Shown here piece by piece: positions 15,640 to 23,870 of a stretch of 24,007 bases of DNA (position 1 is the first letter of the stretch; the number at the start of each line of letters is the position of its first letter). The DNA is taken from assembly GCA_045598705.1 (NCBI GenBank), contig JAZLMM010000038.1:1-24007 (forward strand). Reading direction: 5' to 3'. The notes below the pieces were generated by a model that was not told the origin of the DNA, did not search any database, and worked only from the letters and a program-made list of their open reading frames with translations. A program made the position numbers and the translations under genes. This DNA is from Scatonaster sp045598705. Its GTDB lineage: Bacteria > Bacillota > Clostridia > Saccharofermentanales > Saccharofermentanaceae.

Positions 15640-17093
15640 TTCTCGTCTACCTCTCCTACTTTCGCTTGAAAGCCATCTATAATCGTATGCATTTCGAAAG
15701 AATGCGAAGCTTTCAGAAGCACGTAATCACCAGGCTTCAATATCTTCACTAGTTCTTCAATCATCTCTGCCTTATCGTCAAAAAGTCGAACATCCATGCT
15801 CGGCGCAACTAACTTGGCCCCTTCCTCGACGTTCTTTTTCTGATCGCCGGTGACCAGCAGTCCGTCCAGCTTAATTTCCGCTGCATACTGTCCAATCTCA
15901 ATATGTTTTTCCGAAGCAACATGTCCCAGCTCCAGCATATCCGCGATACACGCATATGCTTTCCCCTCACCAGCAATTCTTCGTACCGTCGACATAGCCG
16001 ATTTCATGGATTCAGGTCCAGCATTATATGTATCATCGATAAAGAATATTCCATTGACATTCACTTTGCGTTCACGATGCCCGACTTGATTGAAAGACGC
16101 AATACCTTCCGCAATTTTTGCCAGATCGCAATGGTAATACAATCCGCAAATCAAACCTGCCAAAGCATTGCCTACGTGATGAAGTCCTAGTGCCTCAATC
16201 ATCAGCGGCACCTCGCACACACTGTCGATACCGGCTTCTACGTTGAAGAAGATCTTCTCACCTTTCACTTCCGTCTTGGTCGCCATAGCAAAGCCATATG
16301 GCTGTGCCTCAAATTCTTCTGGTGTCGTAGAAGTATATGCAATGTGAACGTCGCTCCGGATCATCCCAGCTTTCACAGCGCCCATCAGATATTCATCGTG
16401 ATACGGGAGGATCAGAAGACCATTCTCCTTGAGACCCTCAATGATCTCCAGTTTGGCATTTCGAATCTCTTCTCGGGAACCCAAGCGTTCGATATGCGCC
16501 ACACCTACATTCGTAATGACCGCTATATCAGGAAGTGCAATGTGAGTAAGTTCTGAGATCTCACCACGTCCTCTCATGCCCATCTCTAATACCAGTACTT
16601 CCGTATCTTCCGGTGCACTGAGGATCGTCTGGGAAAGACCGATCTCATTATTCTTATTTGCACTTGTAGCATATACACGGCAACATCTTGAAAGTGCACT
16701 GACGATCATCTGTCGCGTTGAAGTCTTTCCAACACTTCCGGTAACTGCAATCACCTGGCAACCCATTCTTTTGCGGTAATACGTAGCAAGTTTCTCCAGT
16801 GCAAGCTTCGTATCCTCTACCAATACCACCGGTACATTCTCTGGCGCATACGTCATGGAAGACAGAAGCAACACCGTTGCGCCATCTTTTACCGCCGCCA
16901 CAGCAAACTGATTACCATCGAATTTCTCGCCAATCAATGCCAGATAGAGATTTCCTTCCTCAATGGTACGGGTATCTGAAGACACACCCGTCACCTGGAA
17001 CATGGACGGATCTTTCACCTGTTCGGTCGCTACAAACTGTCGGAGTTCACCTCCTGTAGCATCTAATACTTCCTGTAATGTAAAAACACTCAT
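15636..17093 (-). CDS. murF: UDP-MurNAc-tripeptide:D-Ala-D-Ala ligase MurF
   Basis: The 485-residue Mur ligase adds D-Ala-D-Ala to the UDP-MurNAc tripeptide in the cytoplasm. The N-terminal domain has SSDTRTIEEGNLYLALIGEKFDG. The P-loop is TGSVGKTSTR (118-127). The central domain shows ANKNNEIG, LEMGMRGRGEI and NVGVAHIERLGS. The C-terminal domain has DDTYNAGPESM and LKASHSFEMH, typical of MurF. Length is normal. Its ATG overlaps the murE stop (ATGA), and its own stop overlaps ftsW, so the three are translationally linked. Confidence 0.97.
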   Translation of the reverse strand: MSVFTLQEVLDATGGELRQFVATEQVKDPSMFQVTGVSSDTRTIEEGNLYLALIGEKFDGNQFAVAAVKDGATVLLLSSMTYAPENVPVVLVEDTKLALEKLATYYRKRMGCQVIAVTGSVGKTSTRQMIVSALSRCCRVYATSANKNNEIGLSQTILSAPEDTEVLVLEMGMRGRGEISELTHIALPDIAVITNVGVAHIERLGSREEIRNAKLEIIEGLKENGLLILPYHDEYLMGAVKAGMIRSDVHIAYTSTTPEEFEAQPYGFAMATKTEVKGEKIFFNVEAGIDSVCEVPLMIEALGLHHVGNALAGLICGLYYHCDLAKIAEGIASFNQVGHRERKVNVNGIFFIDDTYNAGPESMKSAMSTVRRIAGEGKAYACIADMLELGHVASEKHIEIGQYAAEIKLDGLLVTGDQKKNVEEGAKLVAPSMDVRLFDDKAEMIEELVKILKPGDYVLLKASHSFEMHTIIDGFQAKVGEVDEK

Positions 17094-18622
17094 TCTTTGT
17101 GTTCTGCCTTTCTTCTTTCTAATTTTCTAAGTGCTACTGCCGTTTCTTCTGCATCAACAAAGCGGACGTACTGTCCCTGCATTTCCATGGTCAGCTCATG
17201 ACCTTTTCCCGCTATCACAACAATATCATCCGGCGTTGCCATCTCTAAAGCAGTCGCTATGGCTACACGTCGGTCCTCTATCACACAGTAATCCTCGTCT
17301 TTGATCCGGCGGAATCCTTCGAGAATCATGCCGGAGATACTTTCGAAAGACTCATCTCTCGAATTATCGGTCGTCACAATCGTATAGTCGCTACAGCGAG
17401 CAGAGACCTCCCCCATGGAATAGCGTCGCTCAGGTGGACGGTGTCCACCACAACCGAATACAGTAATCAATCTGCCGTTGCAAGCGGGCCGTAGTGCACG
17501 AAGCAGTACTTGCAAGCTATCGCCGTTGTGCGCATAGTCCACATATACGCGCAATCCTAGAGCATTATCTATTTTCTCCATACGACCTGGAATCTTCGCA
17601 AAGGTCATACCGATCCGAATCTCTTTCGGATTGACACCACAGAGGTATGCACATGCCGCAGCGCAAAGTGCATTATCCACATTAAAATCACAAAGGAGCG
17701 GCACGAAGATTCCCATCTCGCCTTCTGGGTACACGAAAGTGAAGTCCATACCGGGCACGCCCATCTGCGATGTCGGCACCATCTCCCTCACGTAGAAGTC
17801 CGCCACACTGGAGATACTATAAGTATAGCATTTCTTCGTTCTTGCGCCTGCGTATTCGAGGATCTCATCAAGTCTCCTCGAACTCTTATTTACCAGAGCA
17901 AGCTCGCAGTGATCGAACAGGCTCAACTTGCTTCGGAAATAGTCTTCCTCCGTCTCATGTTCGCCATCTGAAATATGGTCATTTAAGAAATTCGTGAATA
18001 CACCAATTTTAAAGTCAACACCACGCGTACGCTGAAATTTCAACCCCAGCGATGACACTTCCATCACGCAATGATGTACATCCTCATCCTGCATCCTACG
18101 TAACAGTTTCTGAAATTCCCACGCTTCTGGTGTAGTATGAGAAGACCGTTCGGTCTCTTCTCCAACCTTATTCTCGATGGAGCCAATCAATCCGCACTTT
18201 CTCCCGGAATGGTTCATGATCTCATGCAAGATATAGGTTGAAGTAGTCTTCCCTTTCGTACCAGTCACGCCGATCATCGTAATTTTGTCCGATGGATGCC
18301 CGAAGCACGTTGCCGCCATGTCTGCATACGCATTTCTGCAATTGGGTACAGATACAATCGTCACATTGAATCGGGAAAATAACGTCTTTACTTCTTCCTC
18401 CACCTCTGCGCGTCGGCGGTCATCGATTACGATAAGTGAAGCGCCCAACTCCGCCGCTTTGGAGATATATTTATGGCCATCGGTCAGCTGACCGATCATG
18501 GCGATAAATGCTGTATGCATCCTCGCTTGGCGAGAATCCAATACTACATCTTCAATCTCAATATCGAGACTTCCCGCAATCAACTCAAATTCTGTTTCCG
18601 AAAGAAGAATACGTACGTTCAT
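17090..18622 (-). CDS. murE: UDP-MurNAc-dipeptide ligase MurE
   Basis: The protein of about 510 residues adds the third stem-peptide residue to UDP-MurNAc-L-Ala-D-Glu. Features: DSRQ at the N-terminal uridine domain, P-loop GVTGTKGKTTSTY (118-130), SHTTPEA, EVSSLGL, NFLNDHISDGEHETEEDYFRSK, DYAHNGDSL, and VIAGKGHE near the end. The substrate-specifying motif reads DNSR (419-422). meso-DAP enzymes typically have DNPR and L-Lys enzymes of the S. aureus type have DNPA, so the arginine favours diamino-acid recognition but the serine is unusual. A GTG at 18631 overlaps the PBP stop, but GGAG is 8 bases before the ATG at 18622, which I prefer. It is the second last step before MurF, encoded next. 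Confidence 0.95.
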   Translation of the reverse strand: MNVRILLSETEFELIAGSLDIEIEDVVLDSRQARMHTAFIAMIGQLTDGHKYISKAAELGASLIVIDDRRRAEVEEEVKTLFSRFNVTIVSVPNCRNAYADMAATCFGHPSDKITMIGVTGTKGKTTSTYILHEIMNHSGRKCGLIGSIENKVGEETERSSHTTPEAWEFQKLLRRMQDEDVHHCVMEVSSLGLKFQRTRGVDFKIGVFTNFLNDHISDGEHETEEDYFRSKLSLFDHCELALVNKSSRRLDEILEYAGARTKKCYTYSISSVADFYVREMVPTSQMGVPGMDFTFVYPEGEMGIFVPLLCDFNVDNALCAAACAYLCGVNPKEIRIGMTFAKIPGRMEKIDNALGLRVYVDYAHNGDSLQVLLRALRPACNGRLITVFGCGGHRPPERRYSMGEVSARCSDYTIVTTDNSRDESFESISGMILEGFRRIKDEDYCVIEDRRVAIATALEMATPDDIVVIAGKGHELTMEMQGQYVRFVDAEETAVALRKLERRKAEHKE

Positions 18623-18627
18623 GATGA

Positions 18628-21597
18628 TCACTCCATTTTCAATACCACAACGGAACCGTATGGTACCTGCTCAGGTTCTTGTTCATTCGGCGCAGATGTA
18701 GTTTCCGAAGTTTCTTGTTGGGAATCTTCCGGTTCTACTCCCTCCGGATTATCCTCTGGAAGCATATCCTCTGGCTCTACATCATTCGGGTCATCAGGAT
18801 TCTCTAGTGGGTCTCTCGCAAGACGTTGGGACACAACTGTCCCCTTTACATTTCCTTCAATCTTGATGTTTATCCCATACTGTTTGGATACGCGAATACA
18901 CTCAATCACATTCTTACCTTCGAAATTCGGTACGATCGTCTTTCCCATTTCCGCTTCTTCGACATATCTCGGGTAGAGTACGATCGTCGATTCTTTCAGC
19001 ACTGTCTCATGCTCACCATAGTAAATGTGTTCCACGATAGTATCATCAGACATTGATCCAAGACCATCGATTACTTCGAAGTCCTCCTCTTTCAGAAGTG
19101 CTTTGGCCTCTTTATAAGTCATTCCCGTCACATCCGGAACATGGTATTCCAGAATCATACGGTTATACTCGTCTTCACTTAATCTTCTTCTGACACCTAG
19201 ATATTCGAGAGACTCTTCAACAATTCGTGCCGCAACTTTGGCAGCAGCAGAAGAACCGACTTCTTTATCTTCCGGTTTATTGATAACGACAAGCACTACG
19301 ATTTCCGGATCATAGGAAGGAGCATAACAACCGAATGAAATAACGTGCATGCCAGCTTCTTCACCAATTTCAATCGTTGAAGTACTCGTCTTACCCGCAA
19401 CATAATAACCCGGAACATATCCAGCTGCACCGGTTCCTTCGTTAACAACGTCTTCCATCAAGGAACGCACTCTAGCCGAGGTCGTTTCAGAGAACAGTGT
19501 TCGGATCTTCTCCGGCTCAATCTCACGAATGATATTTCCTTGCGCATCTACGATCTGAGAGGTCATGTGTGGTCGCATGAGCGAACCACCGTTTACCAAT
19601 GCGGAGTAGACTGTCGCCAGTTGAAGTGGTGTAGTCGTAGAGGACTCACCAAAAGACAGCGTCGCCATATCAACTTCAGTCGGCTTCTCATGGAAAATAC
19701 CCTTGGCCTCCATTGGCAGATCTACACCCGTCACGTCATAGAAACCACAGTTATGAATGTAGTCATAGTATTTATCGATACCGATTCTTTTGGCCAGTTC
19801 CACGAAGATTGGGTTACAGGAACGCTCAAATGCTTCTCGAAGCGTCTCTACACCATGGTTACCTTCTGTTTTTTCTCGCCAGCAGCTAATGGTATCAACT
19901 TCTGTAATTGGGACAGGGCTATCGTCGAACCAGTCGCTCTCATGTGCCACGCCTTCTTCCAACGCAATGGCCGTTGTCACCGCCTTCATAGTCGAACCTG
20001 GTTCATATGTATCTGAAATACAACGATTTCTCCATGCATTTCTCATCAAGTAATTCGAACGACCATCCAGCTTCAGCGCATTCTCGCCCTCGCCTTCTGT
20101 AATGACCACATCCTTCAGTTCATCCCATTCCTGATCACTGATTCCATAGGGTTTCTGTCGAGGTGTATTCAAATTGAAGTCCGGCATGGAAACCATAGCC
20201 ATGATCTCACCGGTATACGGATTCATCACGATGGCCGTAACGCCTTCTCGTGGTTTGTATTCATCATAGGCATCACGGCACGCCTCTTCAGCGATACGTT
20301 GAATAGTCATATCCAACGTAAGTTGTACATTGTATCCATCCTGTGATTCAATACTGGTCGGTGCCGAATACGGCAGTGCACTCTGGTTGTAGTTATCTAC
20401 TTCTGCGTAAGTATATCCTTCTGTACCGGTCAGGTAATCATCATAATAGGCTTCTATGCCGTATTGTCCTACTAATGTGTTGTCTCTTTGATCTGCGAAT
20501 CCAATTACTTGCGCCGCAAGGTTACCATAGTTGTAGTAACGTTTCGGCACAGAGTCAATCTTAACACCGCCAATACCATGTTCGTTCATATACTTGGTCA
20601 AAGCGGTTTTCTGTTCAGATGTCACATTCTTCTTGATTTGAATATAAGGTTTGTCTTCCTGAGCAAGCCATTCCACCATCTGCATAGTGTCTACACCGAT
20701 ATATTCGTGGAAAGCCTCCGCAATCTGTTCCGAAGTCAACGGTTCCTTGCGATTTTTCTGTGATTTCAAAACATCCGCCGGTGTGATACCTATCGTATAT
20801 TCATAGGTCGTACTAGCCAATATGTTGCCATTTCGGTCCAGAATATCTCCACGCGAAGGAATATCCTCAATTCGCTGCCAGTGCATGGAAGATGCTTTGT
20901 GAGAGTACTCTTCATATTTATTGTGTTGCAGATCAAACTGCACTTTAATCAGGTATCCCATGAAAGCGGTGAGCGCCAGAAACACCATTACCAAGACGAT
21001 ACGTCCTCCGATCCTGAATCTCCCGGTTTCCGATTCATCTTGAACTACCTGCTTAGAAGTCTCCTCCGAAGTATCTTTCGGTGAAATCTCCTTAACCTGT
21101 CGGGCTTCATTCTTCTGAAGTTTCCCCTTTGTTTGAAGATCAGTCTGCTTCTCCGAAATGGAATCTTCTTGATTCTCTTTCACTTTCTGATTCATGCGTA
21201 GCAGTTTCCGACGTGTCTGTCTTTTGACTTCCACATTCTCTTCTTTACGATTGCTAGCGAACCAAGGTGTATAGGGTTGTTCCAAAGAAGATGTACGAAG
21301 TACAGGCGTCTTCTTCTGGACATTATTTGAACCAGAAGCTGCCTGATTGGAGGAATACTGCTGATTTCTTGACGTAGCACCAGGCTTCACATTACTCGTT
21401 GAAGTGCGCTTGGGTTGCACGCCACTTCTTCGCATCGGCTCTTGCTGGTTCGGATTCCGATGTGTCGAGTTGGGGTGGGCAGGATTTGCGCGCATGGAAT
21501 TAGGCTGAGCAGTATTCTGCTGCATCGAGCGCTTCTTCTCTGGATTCTGTCCAGGGCGACGATTATTTGAGTGATTGTCGCGTTTCTTCGAGGCCAT
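18628..21597 (-). CDS. ftsI: Class B penicillin-binding protein with PASTA domains (FtsI/SpoVD/PBP2x type)
   Basis: The 989-residue septal transpeptidase is far longer than typical SpoVD (about 650). An N-terminal cytoplasmic tail of about 195 residues is rich in Asn, Gln, Ser, Pro, Arg and Lys. One TM helix follows at 199-217, then the PBP dimerisation domain beginning SRGDILDRNGNILAST. The transpeptidase has SxxK as STMK (Ser535), SxN as SCN (593-595), and KTS at 736-738 where KTG is the rule. PASTA 1 runs about 820-876. PASTA 2 starts at 889 but is broken by about 47 acidic residues (931-977, full of PED repeats) before its last strand VPYGSVVVLKM (978-988). Its partner should be FtsW, encoded downstream. 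The ribosome site GGAAAGGAG is a rather long 14 bases before the ATG. Confidence 0.94.
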   Translation of the reverse strand: MASKKRDNHSNNRRPGQNPEKKRSMQQNTAQPNSMRANPAHPNSTHRNPNQQEPMRRSGVQPKRTSTSNVKPGATSRNQQYSSNQAASGSNNVQKKTPVLRTSSLEQPYTPWFASNRKEENVEVKRQTRRKLLRMNQKVKENQEDSISEKQTDLQTKGKLQKNEARQVKEISPKDTSEETSKQVVQDESETGRFRIGGRIVLVMVFLALTAFMGYLIKVQFDLQHNKYEEYSHKASSMHWQRIEDIPSRGDILDRNGNILASTTYEYTIGITPADVLKSQKNRKEPLTSEQIAEAFHEYIGVDTMQMVEWLAQEDKPYIQIKKNVTSEQKTALTKYMNEHGIGGVKIDSVPKRYYNYGNLAAQVIGFADQRDNTLVGQYGIEAYYDDYLTGTEGYTYAEVDNYNQSALPYSAPTSIESQDGYNVQLTLDMTIQRIAEEACRDAYDEYKPREGVTAIVMNPYTGEIMAMVSMPDFNLNTPRQKPYGISDQEWDELKDVVITEGEGENALKLDGRSNYLMRNAWRNRCISDTYEPGSTMKAVTTAIALEEGVAHESDWFDDSPVPITEVDTISCWREKTEGNHGVETLREAFERSCNPIFVELAKRIGIDKYYDYIHNCGFYDVTGVDLPMEAKGIFHEKPTEVDMATLSFGESSTTTPLQLATVYSALVNGGSLMRPHMTSQIVDAQGNIIREIEPEKIRTLFSETTSARVRSLMEDVVNEGTGAAGYVPGYYVAGKTSTSTIEIGEEAGMHVISFGCYAPSYDPEIVVLVVINKPEDKEVGSSAAAKVAARIVEESLEYLGVRRRLSEDEYNRMILEYHVPDVTGMTYKEAKALLKEEDFEVIDGLGSMSDDTIVEHIYYGEHETVLKESTIVLYPRYVEEAEMGKTIVPNFEGKNVIECIRVSKQYGINIKIEGNVKGTVVSQRLARDPLENPDDPNDVEPEDMLPEDNPEGVEPEDSQQETSETTSAPNEQEPEQVPYGSVVVLKME

Positions 21598-21632
21598 GCT
21601 TGGAAGTCGCGCTCCTTTCCTATCAGATTACT

Positions 21633-22277
21633 TTAGGCATCCGCTTTGGAATAATAATCCGCTAGGTCGCGCTTGGCTTCCTCAACGATATCTTCGGTCA
21701 GTCCTACCGAGTTATAAGAACGATTCGTGGTCAGATGATCCTTGTGTGGTACTATGACACGCACAATTTGTTTCTCACTCGGTTCAATCATGCCAAGATG
21801 CATACTGGCTAGCTTATGAACCGAATCCAAATCTGCGTCTACGAAGAGAGTCTCTTTCAATTGGCTAGTCTCCTGACGCATCTTGTTGATCTGACGTTCT
21901 TTCTTGTTATTCGCAAAGTTCATCGATGCAATCTGTGCTTCATTATACACCAGCAGACCGAACATCGAAGTAACAAAAGCTATTGCCAAAGCAAACAAAA
22001 TAACATCCCGAAAGCGTCGCACCGTCTGAGAAATTGACTTCTTGCGGTGATTGGCGTACGCAGCTTTGGTCGCACGCTCTGCAGACTTTCGGTCTTTCTT
22101 CTCATCAACGTTCATAATGTGAATATCTAAAGATGTCTGTTCCATATCACTCATATACTGTTCAATCTCACCATCATCGAAAGCAGAAAGGTTCAGGCCT
22201 ACTGCATATTCATTGTAATTGTGTCGACGCACACTATCATCAGCATGTTTTCTCACTGTTTTTACTGCTTGGGCCAT
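21633..22277 (-). CDS. ftsL: FtsL-like septum formation protein
   Basis: The 214-residue bitopic protein has a cytoplasmic N-terminus of about 90 residues (charged, QTVRRFR just before the membrane), one TM helix at 91-111, and an external coiled coil (ASMNFANNKKERQINKMRQETSQLKETL) followed by a LASMHLGMIEPSEKQIVRV motif typical of FtsL. FtsL forms the FtsQ-FtsL-FtsB complex that activates FtsW and the PBP. FtsL proteins are usually about 120 residues, so the N-terminal part is long. It overlaps the rsmH end by 16 bp with AAAGGA before the ATG. Identification rests on position, topology and the short motif, because sequence conservation is low. Confidence 0.85.
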   Translation of the reverse strand: MAQAVKTVRKHADDSVRRHNYNEYAVGLNLSAFDDGEIEQYMSDMEQTSLDIHIMNVDEKKDRKSAERATKAAYANHRKKSISQTVRRFRDVILFALAIAFVTSMFGLLVYNEAQIASMNFANNKKERQINKMRQETSQLKETLFVDADLDSVHKLASMHLGMIEPSEKQIVRVIVPHKDHLTTNRSYNSVGLTEDIVEEAKRDLADYYSKADA

Positions 22278-23239
22278 TTCTCATCATTCCTTTCAAACAC
22301 TCTCAGTTTGGCACATCCTGATCGCTTATTCTCCACAGCTTCTTCTTTTGAGGCAACGATGGGCTTGCTATGGATCTGTCTCCCCATCGGACGTTTCCCG
22401 CAGACACACATCGGAAACTCTCTCGGACATGTGCAGGGATTCTCCAGTTTGCGGAAAGCTTCTTTTACCAGTCTATCCTCCAAGCTATGGAAAGAAATGA
22501 CTGCAAACCTTCCTTCTTCATTCAACAAAGCGGGCACTTCATCTAGTAATTTCGACACGGAAGCCAATTCGTGATTGACCTCAATTCGTATTGCCTGGAA
22601 GCACCGTCTTGCCGGATGCTGGTCCTCTTTTCTTGCGGCATGGGGCATTGCACCTCGAATCAGATCAGCCAAATCTGTCGTCGTTCGAATTGGAGCTTCC
22701 TGCCTTCTTTTCTCGATTGCGGAAGCAATTCTTGCTGCATAGCGTTCCTCTCCATAGTCTCGGAAGATTCTTGTCAGATCCGTCACAGAATACTCATTCA
22801 CCACTGTCTCGGCCGAAAGTGCCTGTTCCTGGTTCATTCGCATGTCCAAAGGTCCATCCTGCATGTAGGAGAAACCTCTATCCGCTGTATCAATCTGATG
22901 AGAAGAGACGCCAAGATCAGCTAACACCCCATCCACTTTGTCAATGTTCATACCCTCGAGCACTTCTGAGATGGCCGAAAAATCGGATTTCACAAGCACC
23001 CATTTATCCTCTGCGCCAAGTTCCGCTCGTCTTCTTTCACAAGCAGCCAGCGCTTCGTCATCTTTATCCAGCGAGATTAGTATCCCTTTCTCGCCAAGTC
23101 TTGCAACAATGCCTGAACTATGCCCGCCTCCCCCAGCTGTGCAATCTACATAGATGCCGTCTGGTTTTATTGCTAGCCCCTCCATGCATTCGTCAAAGAG
23201 CACTGGGAGATGATGGAAATTACAGTCCCTTGATGTCAT
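22262..23239 (-). CDS. rsmH: 16S rRNA (cytosine1402-N4)-methyltransferase RsmH
   Basis: The 325-residue methyltransferase (old name MraW) N4-methylates C1402 of 16S rRNA in the decoding centre. It opens FHHLPVLFDECMEGLAIKPDGIYVDCTAGGGGHSSGI, matching the family start and SAM loop (the family usually has DGTLGGAGHS; here DCTAGGGGHS). Next come ADLGVSSHQID and GFSYMQDGPLDMRM. Near the end are HSLEDRLVK and the cysteine-rich CTCPREFPMCVCG. A longer frame reaches 23446 but would overlap mraZ by over 200 bp and adds basic, unfamiliar sequence, so I start at the ATG at 23239, overlapping mraZ by 20 bp. Its own ribosome site is weak, consistent with coupling. Confidence 0.96.
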   Translation of the reverse strand: MTSRDCNFHHLPVLFDECMEGLAIKPDGIYVDCTAGGGGHSSGIVARLGEKGILISLDKDDEALAACERRRAELGAEDKWVLVKSDFSAISEVLEGMNIDKVDGVLADLGVSSHQIDTADRGFSYMQDGPLDMRMNQEQALSAETVVNEYSVTDLTRIFRDYGEERYAARIASAIEKRRQEAPIRTTTDLADLIRGAMPHAARKEDQHPARRCFQAIRIEVNHELASVSKLLDEVPALLNEEGRFAVISFHSLEDRLVKEAFRKLENPCTCPREFPMCVCGKRPMGRQIHSKPIVASKEEAVENKRSGCAKLRVFERNDEKWPKQ

Positions 23240-23651
23240 TCTCAATACCACCAAAGTCATAGGTTGCTTCGTCTTCCATGCTCTGTTCATAGTACGTTGC
23301 TGTACAAATCTCAAGCATGTCCGGTTGCTGCAAGATGCAGATTTCCGTCGACGGTTTTGCGCCAATCTTCTCCCAAAGTTCAGTGGTAACTGAAATACGT
23401 CCCTGTGAATCAATCTCGCATTCCAGCGCTTCACCAATAACGGCACGCCTCAAGTTACGAATCTTCGGATTTGTCATCGAGAAGCTGTTGATCGACTCCA
23501 CAATCATCTGGAAACGCTCTTCGCTATAGACGCTCAGATAATTTCTGTCCATGCTCAAAGTCACATACATACGCGGGCCCAATCCGTCCCTTGCTTTCGC
23601 AGGAACGAAGAATCTACCCTTCGCATCGATTTTGTTCATGAAACGAGCCAT
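23220..23651 (-). CDS. mraZ: Transcriptional regulator MraZ
   Basis: The 143-residue protein has two SpoVT/AbrB-like halves, each with its hallmark: DAKGRFFVP (9-17) and DSQGRISV (81-88). MraZ forms ring oligomers, binds repeated boxes ahead of its own gene and controls the dcw operon. The frame extends upstream to 23723, but GGGGAG lies 5 bases before the ATG at 23651 and the family begins there (MARFMNKIDAKGR). The C-terminal tail is acidic. It is the first gene of the operon and overlaps rsmH. Candidate boxes and a promoter lie directly upstream. Confidence 0.96.
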   Translation of the reverse strand: MARFMNKIDAKGRFFVPAKARDGLGPRMYVTLSMDRNYLSVYSEERFQMIVESINSFSMTNPKIRNLRRAVIGEALECEIDSQGRISVTTELWEKIGAKPSTEICILQQPDMLEICTATYYEQSMEDEATYDFGGIENDIKGL

Positions 23652-23678
23652 GGCCACTCCCCGTTTTCTTGATTTCCA

Positions 23679-23724
23679 CCACTTTACTCCATTATGGTGA
23701 AAAATCACTCCACTTCTCACCACT
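23679..23724 (-). promoter_or_regulatory. MraZ-type operator boxes
   Basis: On the minus strand AGTGG occurs at 23724-23720 and 23714-23710, exactly 10 bp apart. AATGG (23693-23689) and AGTGG (23683-23679) form a second pair, again 10 bp apart. Known MraZ sites are short (G)TGG-type boxes repeated with 10-bp period upstream of mraZ. The first pair sits at the predicted transcription start and the second in the leader, a layout suited to autorepression. Confidence 0.6.
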
Positions 23725-23732
23725 CTGTTGTC

Positions 23733-23761
23733 ATTTTAACTAAGTTTCTTTTTCGTTGCAA
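23733..23761 (-). promoter_or_regulatory. Putative sigma-A promoter of mraZ/dcw operon
   Basis: TTGCAA (23761-23756) and TAAAAT (23738-23733) on the minus strand have a 17-base spacer rich in A. The predicted start near 23726 falls on the first MraZ-type box. A weaker alternative -10, TACTAT, lies just upstream. The leader to the mraZ ATG would be about 75 bases. Confidence 0.6.
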
Positions 23762-23809
23762 TAGTATTTCACAAATATTCACGATAAATCGCCTATTCCC
23801 AGGTCTTTT

Positions 23810-23823
23810 CGAGCATTTGTTCG
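23810..23823. promoter_or_regulatory. LexA/DinR-like SOS box candidate
   Basis: CGAGCATTTGTTCG matches the Bacillus/Clostridium LexA consensus CGAACNNNNGTTCG at 9 of 10 fixed positions. It lies about 50 bp upstream of the mraZ -35, so it would not overlap that promoter directly. I see no divergent gene for it to control inside the window. Confidence 0.3.
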
Positions 23824-23827
23824 TTTT

Positions 23828-23839
23828 TGTTCAAGAACA
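23828..23839. promoter_or_regulatory. Perfect 12-bp palindrome TGTTCAAGAACA
   Basis: This perfect palindrome sits 5 bp beyond the LexA-like site in the space between the right repeat copy and the mraZ promoter. It shares GTTC/GAAC half-sites with the neighbour, so the two may be one compound operator. No protein can be named from the sequence. Confidence 0.3.
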
Positions 23840-23870
23840 TGGCTTTTTTCCATATAAACAGCAATAAAAA

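Noticed and set aside
23239..23446. Longer rsmH start
   Set aside because: It would overlap mraZ by over 200 bp, and the added sequence is basic, cysteine-rich and unlike RsmH; the family start matches 23239.
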